In this document: one piece after another, positions 1-5,282 of the stretch
Numbering within the stretch: position 1 is the first letter of the stretch
How the letters are laid out: every line of letters starts with the position of its first letter
Assembly (NCBI GenBank): GCA_937870805.1
Contig: CALMZT010000718.1
Span: 1-6,316 of the forward strand
Length of the DNA: 6,316 nucleotides
DNA from: an uncultured Chloroflexota bacterium
GTDB taxonomy: Bacteria > Chloroflexota > Anaerolineae > Aggregatilineales > Phototrophicaceae
Reading direction: 5' to 3'
Made by a program: the position numbers and the translations under genes
The notes under the pieces: generated by a model
The model's input: only the letters and a program-made list of their open reading frames with translations
What the model was told of the DNA's origin: nothing
Databases searched by the model: none

Positions 1-278
1 GCAGAAAAATCTGTGCATTTAAAGCCCAGCGTGGAAATAACGGCGGGCGCGATGTAGGAACTTCAACTGCCATGTTGTTAGCTGCTCCTGTTTAGCTCAA
101 TGACTGCCGGATTCTGTCACGGCTCTTTAATGCAATTGAACATAGTGCAGCATGTTGAGAGCAGCATGAACCAGGCAGAAATATTCAAGAAGGAGCTTAT
201 ATGCTTTTAAGATAGATTTTTTGTTTTTAACTGAAAACTGACTGCTGAAAACTGATGACTATTCCTACACTTCAAACT
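1..278. other. Left-edge non-coding stretch
   Basis: I find no supportable gene here. The stretch lies downstream of the minus-strand hydrolase and runs off the window edge. One strong Shine-Dalgarno-like AAGAAGGAG (187-195) precedes an ATG at 201, but that frame closes after four codons (MLLR). It is either a gene remnant or chance. The right part is AT-rich and contains a short direct repeat that is listed separately. No T-tract hairpin that would terminate the hydrolase transcript is evident. Confidence 0.5.
231..255. repeat. Direct repeat of CTGAAAACTGA (two copies)
   Basis: The 11-mer CTGAAAACTGA occurs at 231-241 and again at 245-255, separated by CTG, giving a 14-base period. It lies in non-coding AT-rich DNA just past the 3' end of the hydrolase gene. 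Both copies are exact. This looks like a short slippage-type repeat. No function is implied. Confidence 0.6.
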
Positions 279-1058
279 TTATTCTCCATTGAGCAGCGTT
301 TTGATGGCGGCAAAGTAGGCTTGTAAGCAGTGCGCCAGTATATCATTATGCCCTGCGCGCGGGACACGGAGAAGAATCTTTTTCGCTGCTGGGGAGGCAT
401 CGTGCAAACGCTGTCCGTGCTCCACAGGAATCAGCGAGTCGCGTTCGCCGTGAATGACCAGCAGCGGCAGTGGTACGCTGGCGATTTTTTGCTCGTTGGC
501 GAACGGATCGCGGATGTTTTGCAGCAGCGCCGTCGGAATCCCTAACGTTCTCATCAACGACGGTGTGTGCGCAAAGGCGCTGTCGAGAATCAATCCTTTG
601 AACGCATCGGGAAAAGTGTAGGCAAGATGGACGGCGGGCGCGCTGCCTAACGAACGTCCCATCATGTACAGGGCTGTATCGGCAGAAATATCATGCGCCA
701 CGAAGATCGTTGTCAGCCCTTTGAATGACGCTTCGGCATCGGGTAACAAGCTGCTGCCCAACGGCTTGCCACCACTCCAGCCATAGCCGCGATAATCCAT
801 CACCAACAGCGACGCGCCTGTCTGTAGAAAGAACGGCGCGAGATCATCATAATCCGCAGCCACTTCGCCGTTGCCATGAAAGAAGACGATCAACTTTTGA
901 GCAGCCGTTTTATACAGTCGATAACCCAATGGCGTGCCATCGCCTGCCGCAACCACGCCATCGTGCGTATTCGGCAAACGGCTGCTGCCCGGCTGCGCGC
1001 CGCGCGCATGAAACAGCATCGACAGAATCAGCGGGTTATCGATCAGGATGTCAGCCAT
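279..1058 (-). CDS. Alpha/beta hydrolase (serine hydrolase, S33/ABHD-like)
   Basis: A 259-residue alpha/beta-hydrolase fold protein, probably a cytoplasmic esterase or peptidase-like enzyme; the substrate cannot be read from sequence. Visible landmarks are HGNGE (61-65, oxyanion loop), DYRGYG (88-93), the nucleophile elbow GRSLG (134-138, Ser136), the acid in HGERD (Asp207) and the catalytic histidine in GHND (His237). The full Ser-Asp-His triad is therefore present in the usual order. The HGN and DYRGYG signature resembles the BEM46/ABHD13/YfhR-like branch. There is no clear signal peptide or membrane segment, although the N-terminus (residues 5-17) is mildly hydrophobic. The start is the ATG at 1058, preceded by a weak GGAA seven bases upstream. 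The gene is divergent from rnd, and a large inverted repeat begins 24 bases upstream of the start codon. Family assignment is firm; specific function is unknown. Confidence 0.9.
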   Translation of the reverse strand: MADILIDNPLILSMLFHARGAQPGSSRLPNTHDGVVAAGDGTPLGYRLYKTAAQKLIVFFHGNGEVAADYDDLAPFFLQTGASLLVMDYRGYGWSGGKPLGSSLLPDAEASFKGLTTIFVAHDISADTALYMMGRSLGSAPAVHLAYTFPDAFKGLILDSAFAHTPSLMRTLGIPTALLQNIRDPFANEQKIASVPLPLLVIHGERDSLIPVEHGQRLHDASPAAKKILLRVPRAGHNDILAHCLQAYFAAIKTLLNGE

Positions 1059-1081
1059 ACATAAGTTCCGTTCTCTGCGCC

Positions 1082-1136
1082 TGCTTACGAAAATGCGCTC
1101 CTATAGTATCTCAATTTCACGCGCATATCGTAAGCA
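1082..1136. repeat. Long imperfect inverted repeat in the hydrolase/rnd divergent gap
   Basis: The left arm (1082-1098) reads TGCTTACGA-AA-ATGCGC. The right arm (1121-1136) reads GCGCAT-A-TCGTAAGCA. Nine outer and six inner base pairs match exactly, separated by a 2x1 internal mismatch, around a 22-base AT-rich loop. It sits 24 bases upstream of the hydrolase start and about 31 bases upstream of the predicted rnd -35 box. It could be a hairpin in the hydrolase leader, a two-half-site operator, or a small palindromic mobile remnant. There is no T-tract, so it is not a standard terminator. Confidence 0.7.
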
Positions 1137-1166
1137 TCTCTTGTGTTTTTCCTACACAGTTGCCCC

Positions 1167-1194
1167 TTGAGAAACATGGAATTATGTTTATGAT
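1167..1194 (+). promoter_or_regulatory. Predicted sigma70-type promoter of rnd
   Basis: A -35 box TTGAGA (1167-1172, five of six consensus matches) is followed by a 16-bp spacer and a -10 box TATGAT (1189-1194, five of six). Transcription would start near 1201, giving rnd a leader of roughly 27 bases. This is a prediction from consensus only. Confidence 0.5.
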
Positions 1195-1227
1195 TAGCAA
1201 AACCCCACGATAGTTTTTACGCGGATT

Positions 1228-2358
1228 ATGGTGCAATTCCCGCCGGCAACCTGTATCGATACCACCGAAGCGCTGCAAAAGCTCGTTATTCAACTGGCAC
1301 AGGAACCTCTGTTAGCCATCGACACTGAATCCAATAGTATGTACGCCTACCGTGAGCGGGTGTGTCTGGTGCAGATTTCGACACGCAGCGCCGACTACAT
1401 CATCGACCCCTTAGCAGGCGTGGACATGTCGCTGCTTGCGCCGTTGATGGCAGACCCCAACATCGAGAAGGTGTTTCACGCTGCCGAATACGACCTGATC
1501 TGTTTGACGCGCGATTACGGCTTTACTTTCTACAATCTCTTCGACACGATGACTGCCGCGCGCATCTGTGGCTACAAAACGATTGGCTTAGCTTATCTGC
1601 TGGCAGAACACTGCGGCGTGGAGATCGACAAAAGTCATCAGCGCGACGATTGGGGACAGCGCCCACTTTCCTATGAAAGCCTGCGGTATGCGCAGATGGA
1701 TACGCATTATCTGCCAGCCCTGCGGGATACGCTTCAGGCGCGCCTTGAAAGCCTAAAACGCCTTGACGAGGCACGCGAAGCGTTCATTGATGCCTGCCAT
1801 GTGCATTTGCCAGAGCGTGATTTTGACCCTGATGGCTACTGGCGCATCGGCATGCCCCATGATCTGACACGTCGTGAAATGGCGATCTTGCGCGAATTGT
1901 ATTTGCTGCGTGAAGACATCGCCCAGAAGCGTGATGCGCCTGCGTTTAAAGTATTTTCCAACAGAACGCTGATCGCCATCGCCCGCTACCAACCACGCAA
2001 CAATGATGAACTGCTGACGATTGAAGGCATGTCGCCGCTGATGGTACGGCGCTATGGGCATCAGCTTCTCACTGCGACAGAACATGGCAGACGCGCGAAA
2101 CTGCCGCCGCAGCCGCCCCAGCATACCGTCGCATGGGCGGTGACTGAGCGTTACATGGCGCTGCACACCTGGCGCAAGGAAAGGGCAATCGAACGCGGCG
2201 TCGAGTCCGATGTGATTATCTCCAAAGATACGCTGTGGGTGTTGGCGCGCGAAGCTCCCAGGACTCTTGATGGATTGCGCAACATTCGCGGCTTGGGACC
2301 CTGGCGCTTGCAAGCCTATGGCGAAGAAATCTTGCGCGTCCTGACGCAAAACCCTTAA
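1228..2358 (+). CDS. rnd: Ribonuclease D
   Basis: A DEDDy-type 3'-5' exoribonuclease of 376 residues, essentially the length of Escherichia coli RNase D (375). The family trims the 3' ends of tRNA precursors and other small stable RNAs in the cytoplasm using two metal ions. The exonuclease domain spans about residues 8-190. Motif I is IDTES (Asp32, Glu34), motif II is in FHAAEYDL (Asp89), and motif III is YAQMD (Tyr154, Asp158), so all catalytic residues are present. Two HRDC domains follow, at about 214-285 and 302-374, which help bind structured RNA. The start is the ATG at 1228, which has no obvious Shine-Dalgarno sequence but lies about 27 bases after a good promoter. The downstream hairpin element may separate it from the next genes. 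It is on the same strand as tadA, another tRNA-acting gene 1.3 kb away. Confidence 0.96.
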   Translation: MVQFPPATCIDTTEALQKLVIQLAQEPLLAIDTESNSMYAYRERVCLVQISTRSADYIIDPLAGVDMSLLAPLMADPNIEKVFHAAEYDLICLTRDYGFTFYNLFDTMTAARICGYKTIGLAYLLAEHCGVEIDKSHQRDDWGQRPLSYESLRYAQMDTHYLPALRDTLQARLESLKRLDEAREAFIDACHVHLPERDFDPDGYWRIGMPHDLTRREMAILRELYLLREDIAQKRDAPAFKVFSNRTLIAIARYQPRNNDELLTIEGMSPLMVRRYGHQLLTATEHGRRAKLPPQPPQHTVAWAVTERYMALHTWRKERAIERGVESDVIISKDTLWVLAREAPRTLDGLRNIRGLGPWRLQAYGEEILRVLTQNP

Positions 2359-2371
2359 AATAGATACTGTA

Positions 2372-2405
2372 GGGAAGCACCATGTAAGCGAAGCGGCGTG
2401 CTCCC
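2372..2405. repeat. Hairpin-forming intergenic element after rnd
   Basis: GGGAAGCAC (2372-2380) and GTGCTCCC (2398-2405) can pair as an eight-base-pair stem with one bulged A, around a 17-base loop that contains GCGAAGCGGC. It follows the rnd stop by 13 bases. No T-tract follows (the sequence continues GTCGATAAAT), so it is a poor intrinsic terminator. It resembles the short dispersed palindromic elements common between genes in some environmental bacteria, but copy number cannot be judged from one window. Confidence 0.5.
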
Positions 2406-2422
2406 GTCGATAAATGGTTGTT

Positions 2423-2426
2423 AGGA
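2423..2426 (+). promoter_or_regulatory. Ribosome binding site that favours the ATG at 2433
   Basis: AGGA lies six bases upstream of the ATG at 2433, a normal spacing. The alternative in-frame TTG at 2418 has no purine-rich site upstream. This supports a 105-residue product rather than 110. Confidence 0.6.
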
Positions 2427-2432
2427 CAAACG

Positions 2433-2750
2433 ATGACGGTGAATGTGTTTGCGGATGAATGGCGCGATTGCCTGCGCTTTCACTATATCTACGTGCTGCG
2501 CAGCAACGACAAGCGAACCCTAGCCTCGCTCATGACGGTGATGAACGAAGCAGGTTTCCGCGAGGATGAACTGCGCGAACTTGCCGTGCGCGCAACCGCG
2601 CATGTTGATGATGTGCCAGCAGATTTTGTGCCCGATCTCAACATCTTGCAGCCGGAAGCCGCTGTCGAGCAATCGGTTGAAGCAGAACCTGAAGAAACCC
2701 CGCCCGCCGAAAATGACTCCGATGCACCAAAACAACTCAGCTTGTTTTAG
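2433..2750 (+). CDS. Small uncharacterised protein ending in QLSLF
   Basis: I do not recognise a named family. The 105-residue product has a mixed alpha/beta-looking N-terminal part (about residues 1-72) with no membrane segment. It includes two aromatic-rich or charged stretches, FHYIYVLRSNDKRTLASL (16-33) and FREDELREL (42-50). An acidic, Pro/Glu-rich and probably disordered tail follows (about 73-100), and the protein ends exactly in QLSLF (101-105). QL[SD]LF is the consensus by which bacterial proteins bind the DNA polymerase sliding clamp (DnaN). Its position at the extreme C-terminus, after a flexible linker, is typical of functional clamp-binding peptides. The role as a clamp partner is inference. 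I prefer the ATG at 2433 because of AGGA six bases upstream; a TTG at 2418 would add five residues. The gene is 51 bases upstream of the membrane protein gene and may be cotranscribed with it and tadA. Confidence 0.75.
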   Translation: MTVNVFADEWRDCLRFHYIYVLRSNDKRTLASLMTVMNEAGFREDELRELAVRATAHVDDVPADFVPDLNILQPEAAVEQSVEAEPEETPPAENDSDAPKQLSLF

Positions 2751-2763
2751 CATCCATTTCGGA

Positions 2764-2799
2764 TTAACCTTGAGCTACAAGCTATATCTAACAGGTTAA
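2764..2799. repeat. Inverted repeat overlapping the ribosome binding site at 2793
   Basis: TTAACCT (2764-2770) pairs with AGGTTAA (2793-2799) around a 22-base loop. The right arm contains AGG (2793-2795), the likely Shine-Dalgarno of the gene starting at 2802, so folding would mask it. The same arm forms an 8-bp palindrome GGTTAACC at 2794-2801. The stem is AT-rich and short, so chance is quite possible. Confidence 0.35.
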
Positions 2800-2801
2800 C
2801 C

Positions 2802-3629
2802 GTGAACATCTTACGCCGCGTTTTGCTCCTTCTCTGTATGGGAACGTTGGTTGTTTGCGTTGTCCTCTTGCTGAATTTCACTGCGCTCAACCCAACCGGA
2901 CGCCGCTATTCCAGCTATATCCCCACTGAAAATTTTCGTGGTCGTGACGGTGGCGATGCTGAGCGTATTTTATCATTAGACTTAGACGTTCCCCAAAATA
3001 CCATTACAGAACCCCGACAGTGTATTTGCGATTCCGGCTACACTAACTCACTCCCACATGGTGGCTGCGATGTATGTACTATAGCCTCTGACATCGAAGA
3101 TTATTATATCCCCGATTTCTTCACTGATGAATTCATCGGTGAAGCAAAAAATTGGTCACCGGGTTCGGGTGAGGTGTATAGTGGGCGCAATTCCCGTCAA
3201 ATCAATGCATTTTTGAGCATGGCGCGTGAATTAAATCGCCCATTCTGGCTCTACGTAGCTGTCGATTCGGTGGTAAGTCCTGAACTACGGACGCTTGCCG
3301 AATCAACGGGTGGTGGAGTGATTTATTATTTCACTGTGCCAGGATATGTTGACCCGATAGATGCTGCCGCAAAGAGTGGGATAGCACTATCAGGGGGTGT
3401 TTTCGTGTTATGCGCGCTATGGGAAGTATGGGGCTTGCGGCGGCTGCGTATTCGACGGCGTATACCGAAAGAGCCTGCGCCAAAATCTCCACCGACTCCG
3501 CGTGATCCAATCGGTAAAGCGGCGCGTTCAGTGCAAAATGCCGAACAGTTCAATACGCAAAGCCGCGAAACTGCACGTAATGAGTTAGATCAAAAAGAGG
3601 CACACGAGGAATGGCGCGGCGATGAATGA
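2802..3629 (+). CDS. Membrane protein with extracytoplasmic PD-(D/E)XK nuclease-like domain
   Basis: A 275-residue protein of unknown function. A transmembrane helix or signal anchor spans about residues 7-29, after MNILRR. A soluble segment of about 160 residues follows, then a second hydrophobic helix (about 193-211), then a strongly basic, proline-rich and finally charged tail. The positive-inside rule puts both ends in the cytoplasm and the middle outside. The middle carries a cysteine cluster, Cys74-x-Cys76 and Cys89-xx-Cys92. It then has IPD (Pro104, Asp105) followed by GEAKN (Glu114, Lys116), and RQINAF (Gln133). PD-x8-ExK is the PD-(D/E)XK signature of restriction-endonuclease-fold nucleases, and the shape recalls Tox-REase-type domains. 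The following strands, PFWLYVAVD and GGGVIYYF, fit that fold. Nuclease activity is inferred. The start is GTG, with AGG six bases upstream. Base composition looks more AT-rich than rnd or tadA. The gene overlaps the tadA start by 8 bases, suggesting translational coupling. Confidence 0.75.
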   Translation: MNILRRVLLLLCMGTLVVCVVLLLNFTALNPTGRRYSSYIPTENFRGRDGGDAERILSLDLDVPQNTITEPRQCICDSGYTNSLPHGGCDVCTIASDIEDYYIPDFFTDEFIGEAKNWSPGSGEVYSGRNSRQINAFLSMARELNRPFWLYVAVDSVVSPELRTLAESTGGGVIYYFTVPGYVDPIDAAAKSGIALSGGVFVLCALWEVWGLRRLRIRRRIPKEPAPKSPPTPRDPIGKAARSVQNAEQFNTQSRETARNELDQKEAHEEWRGDE

Positions 3630-4080
3630 TCTCCATTGGATGCAATTAACCCTCATGGAAGCTGAGAAGGCTTTAGCAACGGGTGATGTGCCGATTGGAG
3701 CGCTGGCGGTGCGCAATGGAGAAATCATCGGGCGTGGCTACAATCGCCGTGAAGCCGATCATGACCCTACCGCCCATGCCGAAATACTGGCAATCCGTGA
3801 GGCTGCGCACGCCATTGGGCATTGGCGCCTGGATAGTGTGACGCTGTACTGTACGCTGGAACCGTGTGCGATGTGTGCAGGGGCGATGGTGTTAGCACGC
3901 TTGCCGCGTCTGGTTTATGCGGCGATTGACCCCAAAGCGGGCGCAGCAGGCAGCATCATGGACGTGCTGCGCCACCCGCGCCTGAACCATCGTGTCGATG
4001 TTGAGGCGGGCTTAATGGCAGAAGAAGCGACGGCGCAGTTGCAAGTGTTTTTCAAGCGGCTGCGCGATGAAGGTCTATAG
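3622..4080 (+). CDS. tadA: tRNA-specific adenosine deaminase TadA
   Basis: A zinc-dependent deaminase that converts the wobble adenosine (A34) to inosine in tRNA-Arg(ACG), acting in the cytoplasm; it is generally essential where that tRNA is the only decoder of CGN codons. The product is 152 residues, normal for the family. The zinc and catalytic motif HAE is at 52-54 (His52 ligand, Glu54 proton shuttle), and the second motif PCAMC at 81-85 gives Cys82 and Cys85. The GYN (39-41) and AHAEI context is typical of TadA, as opposed to cytidine or guanine deaminases. The N-terminus (MNDLHWMQLTLMEAEKA) aligns with the usual TadA start, which supports the ATG at 3622. That start lies inside the end of the membrane protein gene, with GAGGA 11 bases upstream. 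At its 3' end it overlaps the convergent hicA by six bases at CTATAG. No terminator is visible between them. Confidence 0.95.
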   Translation: MNDLHWMQLTLMEAEKALATGDVPIGALAVRNGEIIGRGYNRREADHDPTAHAEILAIREAAHAIGHWRLDSVTLYCTLEPCAMCAGAMVLARLPRLVYAAIDPKAGAAGSIMDVLRHPRLNHRVDVEAGLMAEEATAQLQVFFKRLRDEGL

Positions 4081-4296
4081 CAGTTCGATAAACTCATCCA
4101 CTGTCAATTCCGCTTTTTTGATGATATCGTCCAGCATACCTTTCTTGAGTGTCTTGTGATTTGGCACAACGATGCGGTTATAAGGCTCATCACGTATCAA
4201 AACTATATGACTTCCGCGTTGTCGATCAACCTTAAATCCAAGCCTTTGAAGCACTTTTACGCATTCTTTCCCAGACACTTGCGGAAGTTTAGTCAT
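4075..4296 (-). CDS. hicA: HicA-family toxin (mRNA interferase)
   Basis: A 73-residue protein of the HicA/YcfA family. Characterised members have a double-stranded-RNA-binding-like fold, cleave mRNA and slow growth when not bound by HicB. The family pattern is clear: KLPQVSGKECVKVLQRLGF at the N-terminus, then RGSHIVL with the putative catalytic His30, then VPNHKTLKKGMLDDIIKKA (44-62), and a closing acidic helix. The length is typical and no key residue is missing, so the toxin is probably intact. The start codon overlaps the hicB stop by four bases (ATGA on the minus strand, 4296-4293), a sign of translational coupling with the antitoxin made first. Its stop is convergent with tadA: CTATAG at 4075-4080 supplies the TAG of both genes on opposite strands. 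Confidence 0.92.
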   Translation of the reverse strand: MTKLPQVSGKECVKVLQRLGFKVDRQRGSHIVLIRDEPYNRIVVPNHKTLKKGMLDDIIKKAELTVDEFIELL

Positions 4297-4496
4297 ATAC
4301 GTATGACTTGAACCTCAACATCGTCAGGGACGGTCTCTCCGTGTTCAATCATGCTTTCGATATAGAGTTCAATCGCCTCTCTGATATTCGTTATAGCTTC
4401 TTCGATAGTCTCTCCTTGACTGAAGCAGCCAGGCAAACTGGGGACGCTAACGCTGTAGCCGCCTTCTTCTTCAGGCACAATGATGACCTGCCGCAT
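4293..4496 (-). CDS. hicB: HicB-family antitoxin, short form
   Basis: A 67-residue HicB-like antitoxin expected to bind HicA and block its active site. It shows the compact, degenerate RNase H-like HicB domain: MRQVIIVPEEEGGYSVSVPSLPGCFSQGETIEEAITNI-type sequence, with the SLPGCFSQGET loop (20-30) and a following helix (about 31-50). It stops soon after this domain. Longer HicB proteins carry a C-terminal ribbon-helix-helix or helix-turn-helix DNA-binding domain, which is absent here, so autoregulation may need another factor or be missing. A Shine-Dalgarno (AAAGGGG, 4509-4503 on the minus strand) lies six bases upstream of the ATG. The gene precedes hicA with a four-base overlap. An inverted repeat sits just upstream (4526-4573). 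Confidence 0.9.
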   Translation of the reverse strand: MRQVIIVPEEEGGYSVSVPSLPGCFSQGETIEEAITNIREAIELYIESMIEHGETVPDDVEVQVIRI

Positions 4497-4525
4497 AATG
4501 AACCCCTTTCGTTTTCTACGATTTT

Positions 4526-4573
4526 ACGACAAAGATGTTTTGCTTTTGCCCATTAGTGGTTCTCATCTGTCGT
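4526..4573. repeat. Inverted repeat upstream of hicB and downstream of tetR
   Basis: ACGACA-AA-GATG (4526-4537) pairs with CATC-TGTCGT (4564-4573): ten base pairs with a two-base bulge, around a 26-base loop. It occupies most of the gap between the TetR-type gene stop (4580) and the hicB start (4496). It could be a weak terminator for the repressor transcript or an operator or leader structure for hicBA. It has no T-tract on either strand, so I do not call it an intrinsic terminator. Confidence 0.4.
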
Positions 4574-4579
4574 GGGTAT

Positions 4580-5236
4580 TCATTTTACCAGCGTTTTAAT
4601 CCCGGCGAGAATAATATTTAAGCCGATGTCGAAGCCAAACACGTCGCTGATCGGTTCTTGCTGTATCGCTTCAACGACACGCCGTATCGCAGGATACTGA
4701 TCGGTGGTCGATTGCTCGAAGTGCTGTAACATCGACGTTGGGTCGCTGTTCTGCATAGCACTTTCACCTAACAGACAGCCGTGCAAGTAGTCAATGATGA
4801 GCGAGACAGCATAAAATACCTGACGCGCATCCAGCCCTGCATTGAACAGCGCCGCGTAAAGCTGCTCGTTATTGGCACTCAGCGCGGCGTGCATCACCAG
4901 ATCAACGTCCCCAACGACATAGATGATTAACTGCGGATGAGCGCGCACCGCATCATAATAGGCATGAGCACAGGCGCGCACCGTCTCTTCCCATGAGGCA
5001 TTTTCGGTGGGTGGGACGTGCAGATTTGCGAAAATCAGCTCAATCAATCCACGCAGGATGGCTTCTTTATTCGGCAGATAGTGATAAATCGCCATCGGGT
5101 CAACCTCCAGCGCCGCCGCCAAACGCCGCATACTGAATGCTTCTACCCCGTGTGCGTCAATGAGGCTCAATGCAGCTTCTAAAATCTTCTCTCTGCTTAA
5201 CGCTTCTTGTCGTGGTCTGCCAGCTTTGCGTGCCAT
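4580..5236 (-). CDS. TetR-family transcriptional repressor
   Basis: A 218-residue TetR-type regulator. The N-terminal DNA-binding domain covers about residues 12-62. The helix-turn-helix is in FSMRRLAAALEVDPMAIYHY (34-53), followed by the typical LPNKEAIL. The basic N-terminus MARKAGRPRQ is also typical. The remaining about 150 residues are alpha-helical and resemble the TetR C-terminal ligand-binding and dimerisation domain (TetR_C_1-like); the ligand is unknown. The start is the ATG at 5236, with an excellent GGAGGT five bases upstream (5247-5242). The gene is divergent from the SDR gene and 97 bases apart. The gap contains two TCTACACTGTAGA palindromes that are the obvious operators. One of them lies right in front of this gene, which predicts autorepression as well as control of the SDR. 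It ends 83 bases before hicB on the same strand. Confidence 0.94.
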   Translation of the reverse strand: MARKAGRPRQEALSREKILEAALSLIDAHGVEAFSMRRLAAALEVDPMAIYHYLPNKEAILRGLIELIFANLHVPPTENASWEETVRACAHAYYDAVRAHPQLIIYVVGDVDLVMHAALSANNEQLYAALFNAGLDARQVFYAVSLIIDYLHGCLLGESAMQNSDPTSMLQHFEQSTTDQYPAIRRVVEAIQQEPISDVFGFDIGLNIILAGIKTLVK

Positions 5237-5248
5237 GCTTTACCTCCG

Positions 5249-5277
5249 TTGACAAATTCTACACTGTAGATTATTCT
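5249..5277 (+). promoter_or_regulatory. Predicted promoter of the SDR gene
   Basis: A perfect -35 box TTGACA (5249-5254) is followed by a 17-bp spacer and TATTCT (5272-5277, four of six, with the key TA and final T kept). The predicted start is near 5284, giving a leader of about 50 bases. The spacer almost coincides with operator 1, so a bound repressor would exclude RNA polymerase. Confidence 0.65.
5258..5270. promoter_or_regulatory. TetR operator 1
   Basis: TCTACACTGTAGA is a perfect 13-bp palindrome about a central C (5264). Outside the core it diverges (AAAT on the left, TTA on the right). It sits inside the spacer of the SDR promoter and 22 bases upstream of the repressor start codon. 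The ACAnTGT core is typical of TetR-family operators. The repressor as its ligand is inferred from proximity. Confidence 0.8.
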
Positions 5278-5278
5278 A
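5273..5278 (-). promoter_or_regulatory. Candidate -10 box of the tetR-type gene
   Basis: On the minus strand this reads TAGAAT (five of six matches to TATAAT). It is almost back-to-back with the SDR -10 box and lies between the two operators. No good -35 box is found 16-18 bases upstream; that position falls in operator 2. Two further TAGAAT copies are part of the operators themselves (5256-5261 and 5285-5290), so the exact start is uncertain. Confidence 0.35.
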
Positions 5279-5282
5279 AAGC

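Noticed and set aside
187..215. Strong AAGAAGGAG followed by ATG at 201
   Set aside because: The frame ends after four codons (MLLR). It cannot be supported as a gene and no downstream partner would make it a leader peptide.
725..1213. A 162-codon plus-strand open frame opposite the hydrolase gene
   Set aside because: It is antisense to an intact alpha/beta hydrolase with a full catalytic triad. The translation is rich in Arg, His, Cys and Pro with no recognisable domain, as expected for a shadow frame.
1753..2349. A 198-codon minus-strand open frame inside rnd
   Set aside because: It lies opposite the RNase D HRDC region, has no recognisable motif or ribosome binding site, and is explained by the composition of the real gene.
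2418..2432. TTG at 2418 as the start of the small QLSLF protein
   Set aside because: There is no ribosome binding site in front of it, whereas the in-frame ATG at 2433 has AGGA six bases upstream. It would add only five residues.
4497..4579. A -10 like TAAAAT on the minus strand upstream of hicB (near 4521-4526)
   Set aside because: It has no acceptable -35 box at 16-18 bases, and the region is generally AT-rich, so I did not call a promoter.
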